Shown piece by piece: positions 16,912 through 25,514 of a DNA stretch of 64,000 bases. Position 1 is the first letter of the stretch, and every line of letters begins with the position of its first letter. The DNA lies in contig CAJMNR010000003.1 of NCBI GenBank assembly GCA_905214875.1, positions 62,001 through 126,000 on the forward strand, written 5' to 3'. The DNA is from an uncultured bacterium (GTDB lineage Bacteria; Bacillota; Clostridia; Lachnospirales; Lachnospiraceae). The position numbers and the translations under genes were made by a program. Under the pieces are notes generated by a model. It was given only the letters and a program-made list of their open reading frames with translations, was not told the DNA's origin and made no database searches.

Positions 16912-17763
16912 ATGAATAAGTCATTAAGATGGAAAGGTTCCATCACTGTAGAGGCAGCATTTATAATGCCAATCTTTATGTTTGCATTGCTTGCTTTTTT
17001 ATACTTCTTTCAGTTGTTTACTCTTCAGGAAAAGATTCAGGAGAGCATTACAAGGGTATCAAAACAAGCTTCACAATATGGATATGTATATAATTACATA
17101 AAGAAGGCATCGCCAGAGAAAGCAAGTGAAAAGGAAACTTCTTCAGCAAAACAGGTAGTACAGGGATTTGTAGATGGAAGCTTATTTCGTTCAAAATTTT
17201 TAGAATATATGGGGGATGACGTAAATGACCAATGCATTATGGGAGGAATACAAGGAATCAGTTTCTTAGAGTCTAGCTTTATGAGACATGATCAGGATAT
17301 TGAAGTGGTTGCAATCTATGAGGTTAAGATACCGGTAATGTTCTTTCAACTTCATCCATTTACGGTTGTACAGAGAGTGCATTCCAGGGCGTTTGTAGGA
17401 CAAACGTTAACGGAGCAGGAAACGTCTACCACTAGCAACGAAGAGAAAGAAGAGACCTACGTATATGTGACGAGAACAGGGCAGGTTTATCATAAGAACT
17501 GTAATTGTACTTACCTAAATGTGAAGTTAACAACCATTCAGGGAAAAGATATTGCAACAAAACGCAATAGCAGTGGGGCAATTTATTATCCTTGTGAAGC
17601 ATGTATGAAAGAGGCATTGGATCCTAATAAAAAGTATTACATTACAACGTATGGAAATCGGTATCATTCCAGTACGAGCTGCAATAAGATTGATCGTGAT
17701 ATCAACAAAATAAAGTTAAGTGAAGTAGGGTCAAGGAGACCTTGCTCCAAATGTGGAAAGTAA
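16912..17763 (+). CDS. TadE-like pseudopilin with two C-terminal Cys/His modules
   Basis: 283 residues. The N-terminus has the pseudopilin signature GSITVEAAFIMPIFMFALLA (Glu at +5 of the presumed A24 cleavage site). The external part carries, after about residue 185, two tandem modules of pattern Y-H-x(4)-C ... C-x(2)-C (YHKNCNC...CEAC and YHSSTSC...CSKC), a mini zinc-ribbon-like motif found at the end of various secreted Firmicute proteins. Unusual on a pseudopilin. ATG 16912 has a full AAAGGAGG site. A second A24 peptidase gene follows after 16 bp. Confidence 0.8.
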   Translation: MNKSLRWKGSITVEAAFIMPIFMFALLAFLYFFQLFTLQEKIQESITRVSKQASQYGYVYNYIKKASPEKASEKETSSAKQVVQGFVDGSLFRSKFLEYMGDDVNDQCIMGGIQGISFLESSFMRHDQDIEVVAIYEVKIPVMFFQLHPFTVVQRVHSRAFVGQTLTEQETSTTSNEEKEETYVYVTRTGQVYHKNCNCTYLNVKLTTIQGKDIATKRNSSGAIYYPCEACMKEALDPNKKYYITTYGNRYHSSTSCNKIDRDINKIKLSEVGSRRPCSKCGK

Positions 17764-17779
17764 ATGGGGGAGCATTTGT

Positions 17780-18214
17780 ATGGATAATATTTCAATAATC
17801 AAGATAATGGTAGTGGTTGGTGTGCTTGTATTATGTGCCTATGGAGATATTCGTGAAAAGAAGGTTTCGGTATATATGATTCTTGCAGGAATCGGAGGTA
17901 CCATTATTCTGAATATCTTAGGAAAAGACATATCACTTGTAAATGCGTTATTGGGTGCGGCACTTGGAATTGTGTTAATCGTGGTCAGCAAATTAACAAA
18001 AGGGGCATTAGGAACAGGAGATGCCATGTTAACGGTGATGATTGGTTTATCGATTGGGCTGTTTAATACTATGTTAGCTCTCTTTTATGCACTTCTTATT
18101 ACATCGGTTGTATCGGTTATTTTGCTTTTATTAAAGCGTGTGAAGAAACAAACTGCAATGCCATTTGTTCCGTTTATGCTGCTTGGATATCTGGGGGTAA
18201 TATTTTCATGGTAA
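17780..18214 (+). CDS. Second A24-type prepilin peptidase of the Tad locus
   Basis: 144 residues, four hydrophobic segments, with catalytic Asp23 (CAYGDIREKKVS) and Asp81 in GTGDAML. Both aspartates are intact, so it should process prepilins. It is shorter than the first peptidase of this operon (200 residues), close to the minimal CpaA/TadV core. ATG 17780 is chosen over 17753 because GGGGGAG at 17766-17772 fits it and the upstream in-frame start lies in the previous gene. It overlaps the next TadE gene by 7 bp. Confidence 0.88.
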   Translation: MDNISIIKIMVVVGVLVLCAYGDIREKKVSVYMILAGIGGTIILNILGKDISLVNALLGAALGIVLIVVSKLTKGALGTGDAMLTVMIGLSIGLFNTMLALFYALLITSVVSVILLLLKRVKKQTAMPFVPFMLLGYLGVIFSW

Positions 18215-18789
18215 AAGAGAGAAAATTAAGAGGAAGTATTACAGTCGAAGCGGCATTTTTATTTCCAATCATTCTTTTTATTATAATGGCATTTATTTAT
18301 TTTACTTTTTATCTGCATGATCAGACCGTAGTAACATGTGTGATGGACGAAGCAAATGAGCGATTGAATCAGGCGGTAAGACAGCCGACAAACTTTGAGA
18401 CGGGAGTTATTTATTATGATAAGATGACGAGTCAAAGTCTGTTATGCAGATACAATGGGGATTATAGTGTAGAGATTGCAAATGCAAAGAAGTACATACA
18501 AGAACAATTAGAAAAAAAACTTATGCTTGGAAAGGTAACCAATATAAAGGTAACAAAGGAAAAAGGGGTAATTAAGACCGAGGTAAAGATGAAGAATCAG
18601 ATTAAGTTGTTACCTGCAGTAACATATTTAAAGCAGTATCAGCAAAGTAAAAATTCAGCGGAGTGTGAGGTAAATAATACGTCCGAATATGTAAGGGCAG
18701 CGAGCGTTACATTAGATGTCGTATCACAGACAAAAGCATTTGATAAAATTGTTAAAGTTATAAATAAGATTGATCATATATTAGGGTAA
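18208..18789 (+). CDS. TadE-like pseudopilin
   Basis: 193 residues with the leader KLRGSITVEAAFLFPIILFI, again Glu at +5, then one membrane helix and an external domain of about 150 residues (SVEIANAKKYIQEQLEKKLM; YVRAASVTLDVVSQ). It belongs to the TadE/TadF minor pilin group needed for pilus assembly. The start lies inside the prepilin peptidase gene, so it is translationally coupled to the enzyme predicted to process it. Confidence 0.82.
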   Translation: MVKERKLRGSITVEAAFLFPIILFIIMAFIYFTFYLHDQTVVTCVMDEANERLNQAVRQPTNFETGVIYYDKMTSQSLLCRYNGDYSVEIANAKKYIQEQLEKKLMLGKVTNIKVTKEKGVIKTEVKMKNQIKLLPAVTYLKQYQQSKNSAECEVNNTSEYVRAASVTLDVVSQTKAFDKIVKVINKIDHILG

Positions 18790-18804
18790 TGGATAGGTGA
18801 TGAT

Positions 18805-20202
18805 ATGGTGGAGTATGAAGTTAAGAATGGAGCATCTAAGACAGAGCTTAGTATCAAAGTAAAAGAGCCTGCGCAATTTGACGAATTCGGATATCGTATG
18901 TTACGCGCAAATAAAGTAGAGGGAATAGCAGCATTTGGGCGAAGTGTTCAAGATGAGGTAGCCGTATATGATTATGATGTTACGGGTATGATTTCCTTTG
19001 AACAGCAGTATGAGGGAAAAAAAATAGCATTACTTGAGCTTAAAGAGTTATATGAAAAGGTGCTTAGTATTTTATTAAAAGCAGAGGATTATTTTTTAGA
19101 TCAAGATAGTTTCCTGATAGGACAGCAGTTCATCTATTTTTTGGCACAGAAAAGAAGCTATGAATTACTGTATTGTCCTGAATCGAAGCAAGAAATCAAA
19201 CAACAGCTTGCAGATTTGACGGAATACATTATGAATCACATGGAATATCAGGATCAAAATGCAGTTACTTTGGTGTATGAGATATTTAAGATGTTACGAG
19301 ATGGACATTCTACCCTTAATGAGGTGCTTGTTTATGTACAGCAGGGAAAGAGACAGCCAACCCCTCCTCCAGTTGCAAATTATCAACAGCCTCAGAATCA
19401 AATGTTAGGAAATCTTGGTCCACAAGAGATATATAGAAATCCTAAAGTACAAGAAAAATCAGTGGATAATCCAAGTATAAGCAAGAAGGATTCAACCGAA
19501 CAAACAAGTAACTTCTCCGTTAAAAAGTTGCTTTTTTGTTCTGGAGTTGTAATTGCGGGAATTGCAAGCTTTCTCGCAGCCTACTTGTCTGGAATGCTAT
19601 ATATAAGCCATACCCAAAAGCTAGATACAACAAAGGCAGCAGGAGTAGGAATCCTTATTAGTGCCATAGCAATCTATGCGTGTTATCGAATTTACGGAAT
19701 GGAAGAAGAAAAGAAGAAAGAAGGAAATCAAAAGGCGTTAAAAGGGGATACTAAAAAAGAAAATCAGCTTCCGAAGCAAAATATACCGGTACAAAATGTC
19801 AATATACCTGTGATGGAAGCCGTGCCAGTAATGGCAGAACCTCTAGCAACAGAACCTCTAGAAACAGAGTCTTTAACAATGCAGCCAATGGGAAGTGAGC
19901 CTAAAGAGCAGTATCGCTTAGTAGACAGAAGAAATAAAAATGGACAGCAATATATTATTTACAAGACACCATACTTAATTGGAAAGTCAGCAGAGCAAGT
20001 AGATGGAATTATCTATAGTGATGCGGTAAGCAAGGTGCATGCACAATTAATTATGGAGAAAGGAACCCTTTTTATTATTGATATGTCATCAACCAATGGG
20101 ACATATGTAAACGCAAAAAAACTTGCTAGCAATCAAAGAATAGCAATTCATAGGGGAGATAAAATACAGATTGCTGATAAACAATTTGAGCTAGTTTCTT
20201 AA
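18805..20202 (+). CDS. DUF6382-FHA domain membrane protein
   Basis: 465 residues. Residues 1-175 match the DUF6382 type of N-terminal domain often joined to FHA; a membrane segment pair lies at about 245-300 (VVIAGIASFLAAYLSGMLYI); the C-terminal 90 residues are a forkhead-associated phosphothreonine-binding domain (IGKSAEQVDGIIYSDAVSKV, then MSSTNGTYVN). The usual Gly-Arg and Ser-Arg of FHA read Gly-Lys and Ser-Lys. Last gene of the Tad operon, suggesting control of the pilus by Ser/Thr kinase signalling. No partner kinase lies in the window. Confidence 0.85.
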   Translation: MVEYEVKNGASKTELSIKVKEPAQFDEFGYRMLRANKVEGIAAFGRSVQDEVAVYDYDVTGMISFEQQYEGKKIALLELKELYEKVLSILLKAEDYFLDQDSFLIGQQFIYFLAQKRSYELLYCPESKQEIKQQLADLTEYIMNHMEYQDQNAVTLVYEIFKMLRDGHSTLNEVLVYVQQGKRQPTPPPVANYQQPQNQMLGNLGPQEIYRNPKVQEKSVDNPSISKKDSTEQTSNFSVKKLLFCSGVVIAGIASFLAAYLSGMLYISHTQKLDTTKAAGVGILISAIAIYACYRIYGMEEEKKKEGNQKALKGDTKKENQLPKQNIPVQNVNIPVMEAVPVMAEPLATEPLETESLTMQPMGSEPKEQYRLVDRRNKNGQQYIIYKTPYLIGKSAEQVDGIIYSDAVSKVHAQLIMEKGTLFIIDMSSTNGTYVNAKKLASNQRIAIHRGDKIQIADKQFELVS

Positions 20203-20245
20203 GTTTGATTTAAGAAAAGATTTACTAACGGAGTCATGTGCTTTA

Positions 20246-20254
20246 TGCTATAAT
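20246..20254 (+). promoter_or_regulatory. Extended -10 promoter upstream of the rhomboid gene
   Basis: TGCTATAAT at 20246-20254 is an extended -10 hexamer; no good -35 is seen 17 bp upstream. It is 36 bp ahead of the rhomboid start and separates that transcript from the Tad operon. Confidence 0.45.
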
Positions 20255-20289
20255 AAACGGAAAGAATGTCATAAAGTAAGGAGGCTTCT

Positions 20290-21360
20290 ATGTACTCGGA
20301 GTTAAAACAATTCTTTATGCAGGACTCATATAAAGAGATGAACACAAATAGTGATCTTTTAACTGTGTTATATAAAGAGAACGGTGCAAATGCACTGGTC
20401 TTGGTATTAAATAATATAGTATCAGGGATTGAAGCAACCAGTGAGCAATATGCTCATGTGATGTATCAGATAGAGCAGGCATTTCGTAAAAAAGGGTTTT
20501 ATAATGTGGAACTACTAAGTATCATATGTACTAAGAATGTGGACAGGGTCAAGTCATTCTGCACTCAGGATGCGTATACACATTGGGTGGTTGATATGAA
20601 TCAGAACCGACTTGTAATTTATGAGAACCAGCTAAAATCACATTTGCAGATACAAAGAATGCTAGAACAGTTCTTAGGAACTAAATCACAGCCTATTTAT
20701 GAACAGGTGATGGATCGCAAGCCAGAACATATGAACAAGCAGCCAATGAATATAAAGGCAATACTTAATAATTATCCAGTGGTGACTATCAGTATCGTGG
20801 CTATCAATGTGATTGTCTTTATCCTATGTGCACTTACCGGTTCTACGGAGAGCACGATGCATTTATTTGATTGGGGCGCAAGTGAATATGATGCAGTTGT
20901 ATATGATCATGAATATTATCGATTGATTGCGGCAATGTTTCTACATGCAGGGCCAGAACATCTGATTAATAATATGTTCGTCCTTATGGTTATTGGAGAG
21001 CGCTTAGAGAAGATACTTGGTAAAGCAAGATATTTCATCATATACATGCTGACAGGACTATTCGCCTCTATTGGATCCATTCTTTATTATCATTGGATGG
21101 GAGAAGCTGTTGTAGGCGTTGGAGCTTCCGGTGCTATTTTTGGTATTATCGGGGGCGTGTTTTATATGGTAATCCGATATCGAGGAAGTCAGACTGGAAT
21201 GTCGACTAATCGTATGGTATTATTCTTTTTATTAAGTTTATATAGTGGTGTTCGTACTTCATCCAATGTGGATAATACCGCACATATTGTAGGGTGTATC
21301 TTCGGTGTTATTCTTACATTTATCATTGACGAGCTACGAAAAAGAAAAAGGACTAGGTGA
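20290..21360 (+). CDS. Rhomboid-family intramembrane serine protease
   Basis: 356 residues. A soluble N-terminal domain of about 155 residues (GluP/YqgP-like layout) is followed by six or seven membrane helices from IVAINVIVFILCALTG. Catalytic Ser lies in GVGASGAIFG (about residue 280) and the catalytic His in NTAHIVG (about residue 331); the HAGPEHLINNM segment provides the oxyanion-hole His/Asn. It cleaves membrane proteins within their helices; substrates are unknown. AAGGAGG precedes ATG 20290. It overlaps the next gene slightly if the GTG there is used. Confidence 0.92.
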   Translation: MYSELKQFFMQDSYKEMNTNSDLLTVLYKENGANALVLVLNNIVSGIEATSEQYAHVMYQIEQAFRKKGFYNVELLSIICTKNVDRVKSFCTQDAYTHWVVDMNQNRLVIYENQLKSHLQIQRMLEQFLGTKSQPIYEQVMDRKPEHMNKQPMNIKAILNNYPVVTISIVAINVIVFILCALTGSTESTMHLFDWGASEYDAVVYDHEYYRLIAAMFLHAGPEHLINNMFVLMVIGERLEKILGKARYFIIYMLTGLFASIGSILYYHWMGEAVVGVGASGAIFGIIGGVFYMVIRYRGSQTGMSTNRMVLFFLLSLYSGVRTSSNVDNTAHIVGCIFGVILTFIIDELRKRKRTR

Positions 21361-21365
21361 AACAA

Positions 21366-22355
21366 ATGAAAATCAATATTTATTATGGCGGAAGAGGGAT
21401 TATTGAAGATCCGACATTATTTGTAGTGAATAAATTAATTGAAGTGCTTCAGGAATTAAGGGTTGAAGTAGAACGATATAATTTATATGAAGAAAAAAAC
21501 AATATCAGCATGCTTCCACAGACGCTTAAAGAGGCAGATGGCGTTATTTTAGCAACAACTGTGGAATGGTTAGGAATCGGCGGCTATATGCAGCAATTCT
21601 TAGATGCTTGCTGGTTTTATGCAGATAAAGAAAAGATTGAGAATATTTATATGCTCCCAGTCGTATTATCCACGACTTATGGAGAGAGAGATGCAGAAAA
21701 TACATTAATCAAATCGTGGCAGATGCTTGGTGGAAAAATTCAAAGTGGTTTATGTGCATATGTAAAAGACCATGTAGAATTCGAGACAAATAGCGACAAT
21801 ATCAGTGCAATTGAGAAATATGCAGAAGATTTATATCGTACAGTGAATAAGAAGGCAAAAGTACTGCCAAATAGCCAGATCGCTATGAAACAGAACGTAC
21901 TTCGTAATATCTCGTTAGACCTTACTCCGCAGGAGAGTGAGCAGCTTTCCATGTATGTTTCTGATGATACGTATATTAAGAAACAGAAAGAGGATATTGA
22001 GGAATTAGCACAATTATTTAAAGGAATGCTTGGTGAAACAAAGACTGAAACACAAGAATTCATAGCAGAATTCGAGTCTGCATATCATCCATTAGAGGAA
22101 TTTGAAGCAGTATATTCTATCTATATGGAGGATACCGACAAGAATCTTATTCTTGAGGCAAAACAGACAGGCGTTTCTGTATATTATGGAGAAAGTGAAG
22201 CAGCAGATGTAGTTGCAAGAACGTCCCGTGCTGTTGTTGAAAGAGTTACGAGAGGCCAGGTTTCTTTCCAAAATGCATTTATGACAGGAGAGATTGCTGC
22301 TAAAGGTAACTTCAAGACACTTAGAAACTTTGATACGATTTTTATTTTTAATTAA
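21366..22355 (+). CDS. Flavodoxin-like / SCP2-like fusion protein
   Basis: 329 residues from ATG 21366 (AGGTGA at correct spacing; an in-frame GTG at 21357 has none). The N-terminal 170 residues resemble the NADPH-dependent FMN reductase/flavodoxin fold (INIYYGGRG, ILATTVEWLGIGGYMQQFLD). The C-terminal 110 residues look like a sterol-carrier (SCP2) domain (VTRGQVSFQNAFMTGEIAAK). The pair suggests a redox or lipid-binding function, substrate unknown. It ends within a TTAA tandem repeat and lies just after the rhomboid gene, probably in one operon. Confidence 0.65.
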   Translation: MKINIYYGGRGIIEDPTLFVVNKLIEVLQELRVEVERYNLYEEKNNISMLPQTLKEADGVILATTVEWLGIGGYMQQFLDACWFYADKEKIENIYMLPVVLSTTYGERDAENTLIKSWQMLGGKIQSGLCAYVKDHVEFETNSDNISAIEKYAEDLYRTVNKKAKVLPNSQIAMKQNVLRNISLDLTPQESEQLSMYVSDDTYIKKQKEDIEELAQLFKGMLGETKTETQEFIAEFESAYHPLEEFEAVYSIYMEDTDKNLILEAKQTGVSVYYGESEAADVVARTSRAVVERVTRGQVSFQNAFMTGEIAAKGNFKTLRNFDTIFIFN

Positions 22356-22387
22356 TTAATTAATTAACTTTTTAGCTTCCCTGCACA

Positions 22388-22433
22388 TAGTAAATTATAT
22401 ATTTACCAATACTATACAATATATAATTTACTA
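22388..22433 (+). repeat. 15-bp perfect inverted repeat ahead of ytvI
   Basis: Arms 22388-22402 and 22419-22433 are exact inverted copies (TAGTAAATTATATAT core) with a 16-nt spacer. The right arm ends a few bases before the GAGGTGA ribosome binding site. Being A/T-only with no T-run it is not a standard terminator; an operator or translational switch is possible. Confidence 0.6.
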
Positions 22434-22446
22434 GTGAGGTGATAGC

Positions 22447-23508
22447 TTGAAACTGAATAATTTATCTATGCTGCAAAAGCAGATTCTTTTAATAGCCATT
22501 ACCTTTATTGGTGTATTTATTGGCTTTCGGTATTTCTTACCTTTATTTTTTCCATTTATACTTGCGTATCTTATTATGAAGTTAATTCGGCCTATCGTGT
22601 ACTTCCTAAAAGAAAAACTGCACATTCCAATAATTCTTGGGAGTATCCTTACATTAGGGGTAACCGTAGGTGGAATCGGAACAGGAATCTTTTATGTAAT
22701 GTGTGTTGTACTAGAGCAGTTGAGAGGATTTCTTAAGAATATACCAATCTATACTCAGATTGTTGTCACAAATCTTGATGTGATTTGTGGAAGATGTGAC
22801 TGCATGCTTGGATTAGAAGACGGAGCTACAAATGAATATTTATATGATAATATGAGCTCCCTATGGGGAGTTGTAAAGCAAATTGGAATTCCGGCATTGT
22901 CTACCCATACGATGAATATTATATGGGGTATTTTTGGTGTGCTGGCAGTTTCCTTTATTATTGCAATTGCTATCATAAATATGCTGCTGGATTACGATAG
23001 TATAAGAGAAAGTTACATTAATAGTGATTTTCATAAAGCTATTTCACCTGTCACAAGTAAATTAGGCACCGTTGGCATTGCATATGTGAAGACACAGTTG
23101 ATTATTATGGTGATAAACAGCGTAATCTTGGTGAGCGGATTCCATTTCATTGGGTCAGAGTATGCTTGGCTTGCAGGAATTGGAATTGCAATTATGGACG
23201 CATTTCCGGTATTGGGAAGTGGACTGTTCATTATTCCACTTGCTATATTTAAACTAATTAGCGGTAGTTATTTTTCAGCAGCAGCATTGATTTCGCTATA
23301 TGGAATGTGCGAATTTATCCGTTCATTAATTGAACCGAAACTATTAGGCAATCGAATTGGTTTAAAACCAATTTATACGTTGATGGCAATGTATATCGGT
23401 GTGGAGCTTTTTGGCGTGACCGGTTTCCTGTTAGGCCCGCTCGCACTTGTAATCATCAAGACAATACTTCAGGAATCCAATTGTTTTAAAGCAAAGGAGG
23501 ATAAGTAA
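22447..23508 (+). CDS. ytvI: AI-2E/PerM family membrane protein, YtvI-like
   Basis: 353 residues with about eight membrane helices. It belongs to the AI-2E-transporter family (FPFILAYLIMKLIRPIVYF at the N-terminus; YAWLAGIGIAIMDAFPVLGSG and IGLKPIYTLMAMYIGVELFG toward the end). In sporulating Firmicutes YtvI is a sporulation-associated member under sigma-E. TTG 22447 has GAGGTGA upstream. The real transport substrate is not known, and the sporulation assignment is by resemblance. Confidence 0.75.
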   Translation: MKLNNLSMLQKQILLIAITFIGVFIGFRYFLPLFFPFILAYLIMKLIRPIVYFLKEKLHIPIILGSILTLGVTVGGIGTGIFYVMCVVLEQLRGFLKNIPIYTQIVVTNLDVICGRCDCMLGLEDGATNEYLYDNMSSLWGVVKQIGIPALSTHTMNIIWGIFGVLAVSFIIAIAIINMLLDYDSIRESYINSDFHKAISPVTSKLGTVGIAYVKTQLIIMVINSVILVSGFHFIGSEYAWLAGIGIAIMDAFPVLGSGLFIIPLAIFKLISGSYFSAAALISLYGMCEFIRSLIEPKLLGNRIGLKPIYTLMAMYIGVELFGVTGFLLGPLALVIIKTILQESNCFKAKEDK

Positions 23509-23527
23509 ATGTATTTAGACTTAATTC

Positions 23528-23556
23528 TTGACAAAATAGGGGACTTATCTTAAAAT
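23528..23556 (+). promoter_or_regulatory. Sigma-A promoter of proS
   Basis: TTGACA at 23528-23533, 17 bp, TAAAAT at 23551-23556, giving an RNA start near 23563 at the head of the T-box leader. Confidence 0.75.
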
Positions 23557-23562
23557 CTAGCT

Positions 23563-23790
23563 ATATATGGCGATGAAGAGGAATAGTAGAATAGTCACGC
23601 TTTTTCAGAGAGAGAATTATTTTGGTGCGAGATTCTTAGAGACTGGATATTTGAACCTACCTTGGAGCTCTGTATGAAAGTACAGCGTATTTCCTGCGTT
23701 ATTGGATGAAAAGAGAGTGACTACAAAGTTGCTAAATAGGGTGGTACCGCCGAGTCTTTCGGTCCCTTGTGGACGTGAGGGCTTTTTTTA
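23563..23790 (+). promoter_or_regulatory. T-box riboswitch upstream of proS
   Basis: The leader contains a Stem I region with an apical TTTTGGTG loop between AGAATTA and AGATTCT, the specifier segment TTGAACCTACC with Pro codon CCT at 23656-23658 followed by A, and the T-box sequence AGGGTGGTACCGCC at 23738-23751. A terminator hairpin with a run of Ts ends near 23790. Uncharged tRNA-Pro should stabilise the antiterminator and allow proS transcription. Confidence 0.92.
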
Positions 23791-23880
23791 TTGGATAAAA
23801 AGCTCGTGAATCGTTCGAAATGTGAAACTATAGTCTGCGTAAGGCAGACTGGTGAGCCAACAAGAAAGGAAGACATTGTT

Positions 23881-25317
23881 ATGGGAAAAGACAAAAAATT
23901 AGTAGAAGCCATTACACCTATGGCTGAAGATTTTGCACAATGGTATACAGATGTTGTTAAAAAAGCAGAATTAATCGATTATTCAAGTGTTAGAGGATGT
24001 ATGATTTTTAGACCAAACGGATATGCGTTATGGGAAAACATCCAAAAGAACCTAGATGCAAGATTTAAAGAAACAGGCGTTGAAAATGTTTACATGCCTA
24101 TGTTCATTCCAGAAAGTTTATTACAAAAAGAAAAAGATCATGTAGAAGGATTTGCTCCAGAAGTAGCTTGGGTTACACATGGTGGTTTAGAACCATTACA
24201 AGAAAGATTATGTGTTCGTCCTACTTCAGAAACTTTATTCTGTGATTTATATTCAAATATTGTTCAATCATATAGAGATTTACCTAAATTATATAATCAA
24301 TGGTGTTCAGTAGTTCGTTGGGAAAAGACAACTCGTCCATTCCTTCGTTCTATGGAATTCTTATGGCAAGAAGGCCATACAGCTCATGCAACAGCAGAGG
24401 AAGCAGAAGAAAGAACAGTTCAAATGCTTAACTTATATGCTGATTTCTGTGAAAACGTACTTGCAATCCCAATGATCAAAGGTCGTAAGACAGATAAAGA
24501 AAAATTCGCTGGTGCTCACTCAACTTATACAATTGAAGCACTTATGCATGATGGTAAGGCACTTCAATCTGGTACTAGCCATAACTTCGGTGATGGATTT
24601 GCTCACGCATTCAACATTCAATACACTGATAAACAAAATAAACTTCAATATGTTCACCAAACTTCTTGGGGTATGTCTACAAGAATCATCGGTGCAATCA
24701 TCATGGTTCATGGTGATGACAGCGGTTTAGTATTACCACCAAGAATCGCTCCAACTCAAGTTATGATCATTCCTATTGCACAGCATAAAGAAGGCGTACT
24801 TGATAAGGCAGCTGAATTAAAAGAAAAATTATCAAAAGAATTCCGCGTAAATGTAGATGCAACAGATAAGAGTCCAGGTTGGAAATTCTCTGAACAAGAA
24901 ATCAAAGGTATCCCAGTTCGTATCGAAATTGGACCAAAAGATATCGAAGCTAACCAAGCAGTTATCGTTCGTCGTGACACAAGAGAAAAAATCGTTGTAT
25001 CATTAGATGAAATCGAAGCTAAACTTGGTGAAGTATTAGAACAAATGCAAGCGGATATGCTTGAAAGAGCAAGAGCTCATAGAGATTCTCATACTTACGA
25101 AGCTAGAACTTATGACGAATTTAAGACAACTGTTGAAGAAAAACCAGGTTTCATTAAAGCTATGTGGTGTGGCGACGTAGAATGTGAAAACAAGATCAAA
25201 GAAGATACTGGTGCAACTTCTCGTTGTATGCCATTTAAACAAGAACAATTATCTGACGTATGTGTTTGCTGTGGAAAACCAGCAAAATCCATGGTTTACT
25301 GGGGAAGAGCATACTAG
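23881..25317 (+). CDS. proS: Prolyl-tRNA synthetase, archaeal/eukaryotic type
   Basis: 478 residues, class II synthetase that charges tRNA-Pro. Class II motifs are visible: RPNGYALWENIQ (motif 1 area), RPTSETLF and FLRSMEFLWQEGHTAHAT (motif 2), and the motif 3 region at GDDSGLVLPPRIAPTQV. It lacks the editing insertion of bacterial-type ProRS and ends in the zinc-binding C-terminal domain (Cys residues in CGDVEC, CVCC) with terminal WGRAY, so it is the short, archaeal-like form. ATG 23881 follows AGAAAGGAAG; the long upstream frame extension lies in the T-box. Confidence 0.97.
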   Translation: MGKDKKLVEAITPMAEDFAQWYTDVVKKAELIDYSSVRGCMIFRPNGYALWENIQKNLDARFKETGVENVYMPMFIPESLLQKEKDHVEGFAPEVAWVTHGGLEPLQERLCVRPTSETLFCDLYSNIVQSYRDLPKLYNQWCSVVRWEKTTRPFLRSMEFLWQEGHTAHATAEEAEERTVQMLNLYADFCENVLAIPMIKGRKTDKEKFAGAHSTYTIEALMHDGKALQSGTSHNFGDGFAHAFNIQYTDKQNKLQYVHQTSWGMSTRIIGAIIMVHGDDSGLVLPPRIAPTQVMIIPIAQHKEGVLDKAAELKEKLSKEFRVNVDATDKSPGWKFSEQEIKGIPVRIEIGPKDIEANQAVIVRRDTREKIVVSLDEIEAKLGEVLEQMQADMLERARAHRDSHTYEARTYDEFKTTVEEKPGFIKAMWCGDVECENKIKEDTGATSRCMPFKQEQLSDVCVCCGKPAKSMVYWGRAY

Positions 25318-25328
25318 AATAATAAGAA

Positions 25329-25370
25329 AAGACGGTCATTTCCTAGAAGATAGGAAGTACCGTCTTTTTT
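25329..25370 (+). terminator. Intrinsic terminator after proS
   Basis: AAGACGGT pairs with ACCGTCTT, with an inner TCCTA/TAGGA, followed by T6. Confidence 0.9.
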
Positions 25371-25437
25371 GAATTATAGAAAAGTTAAGGGAAACCCCTT
25401 GTTTATAGGTGGGAGTTTAAAAAATATGTACATATCC

Positions 25438-25503
25438 TTGGAGTGAAGCAATCACGGGGAATAATCCTTTCCATATTGGGCAACACTCCAAGAGAAAACT
25501 TAT
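25438..25503. repeat. Inverted repeat in the proS-folT intergenic region
   Basis: CTTGGAGTG (25438-25446) and CACTCCAAG (25495-25503) are perfect arms around 48 nt that can fold further. It may end the leftward folT transcript or be a small structured RNA. No T-run follows on either strand. Confidence 0.45.
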
Positions 25504-25514
25504 AATCGGGTAAC

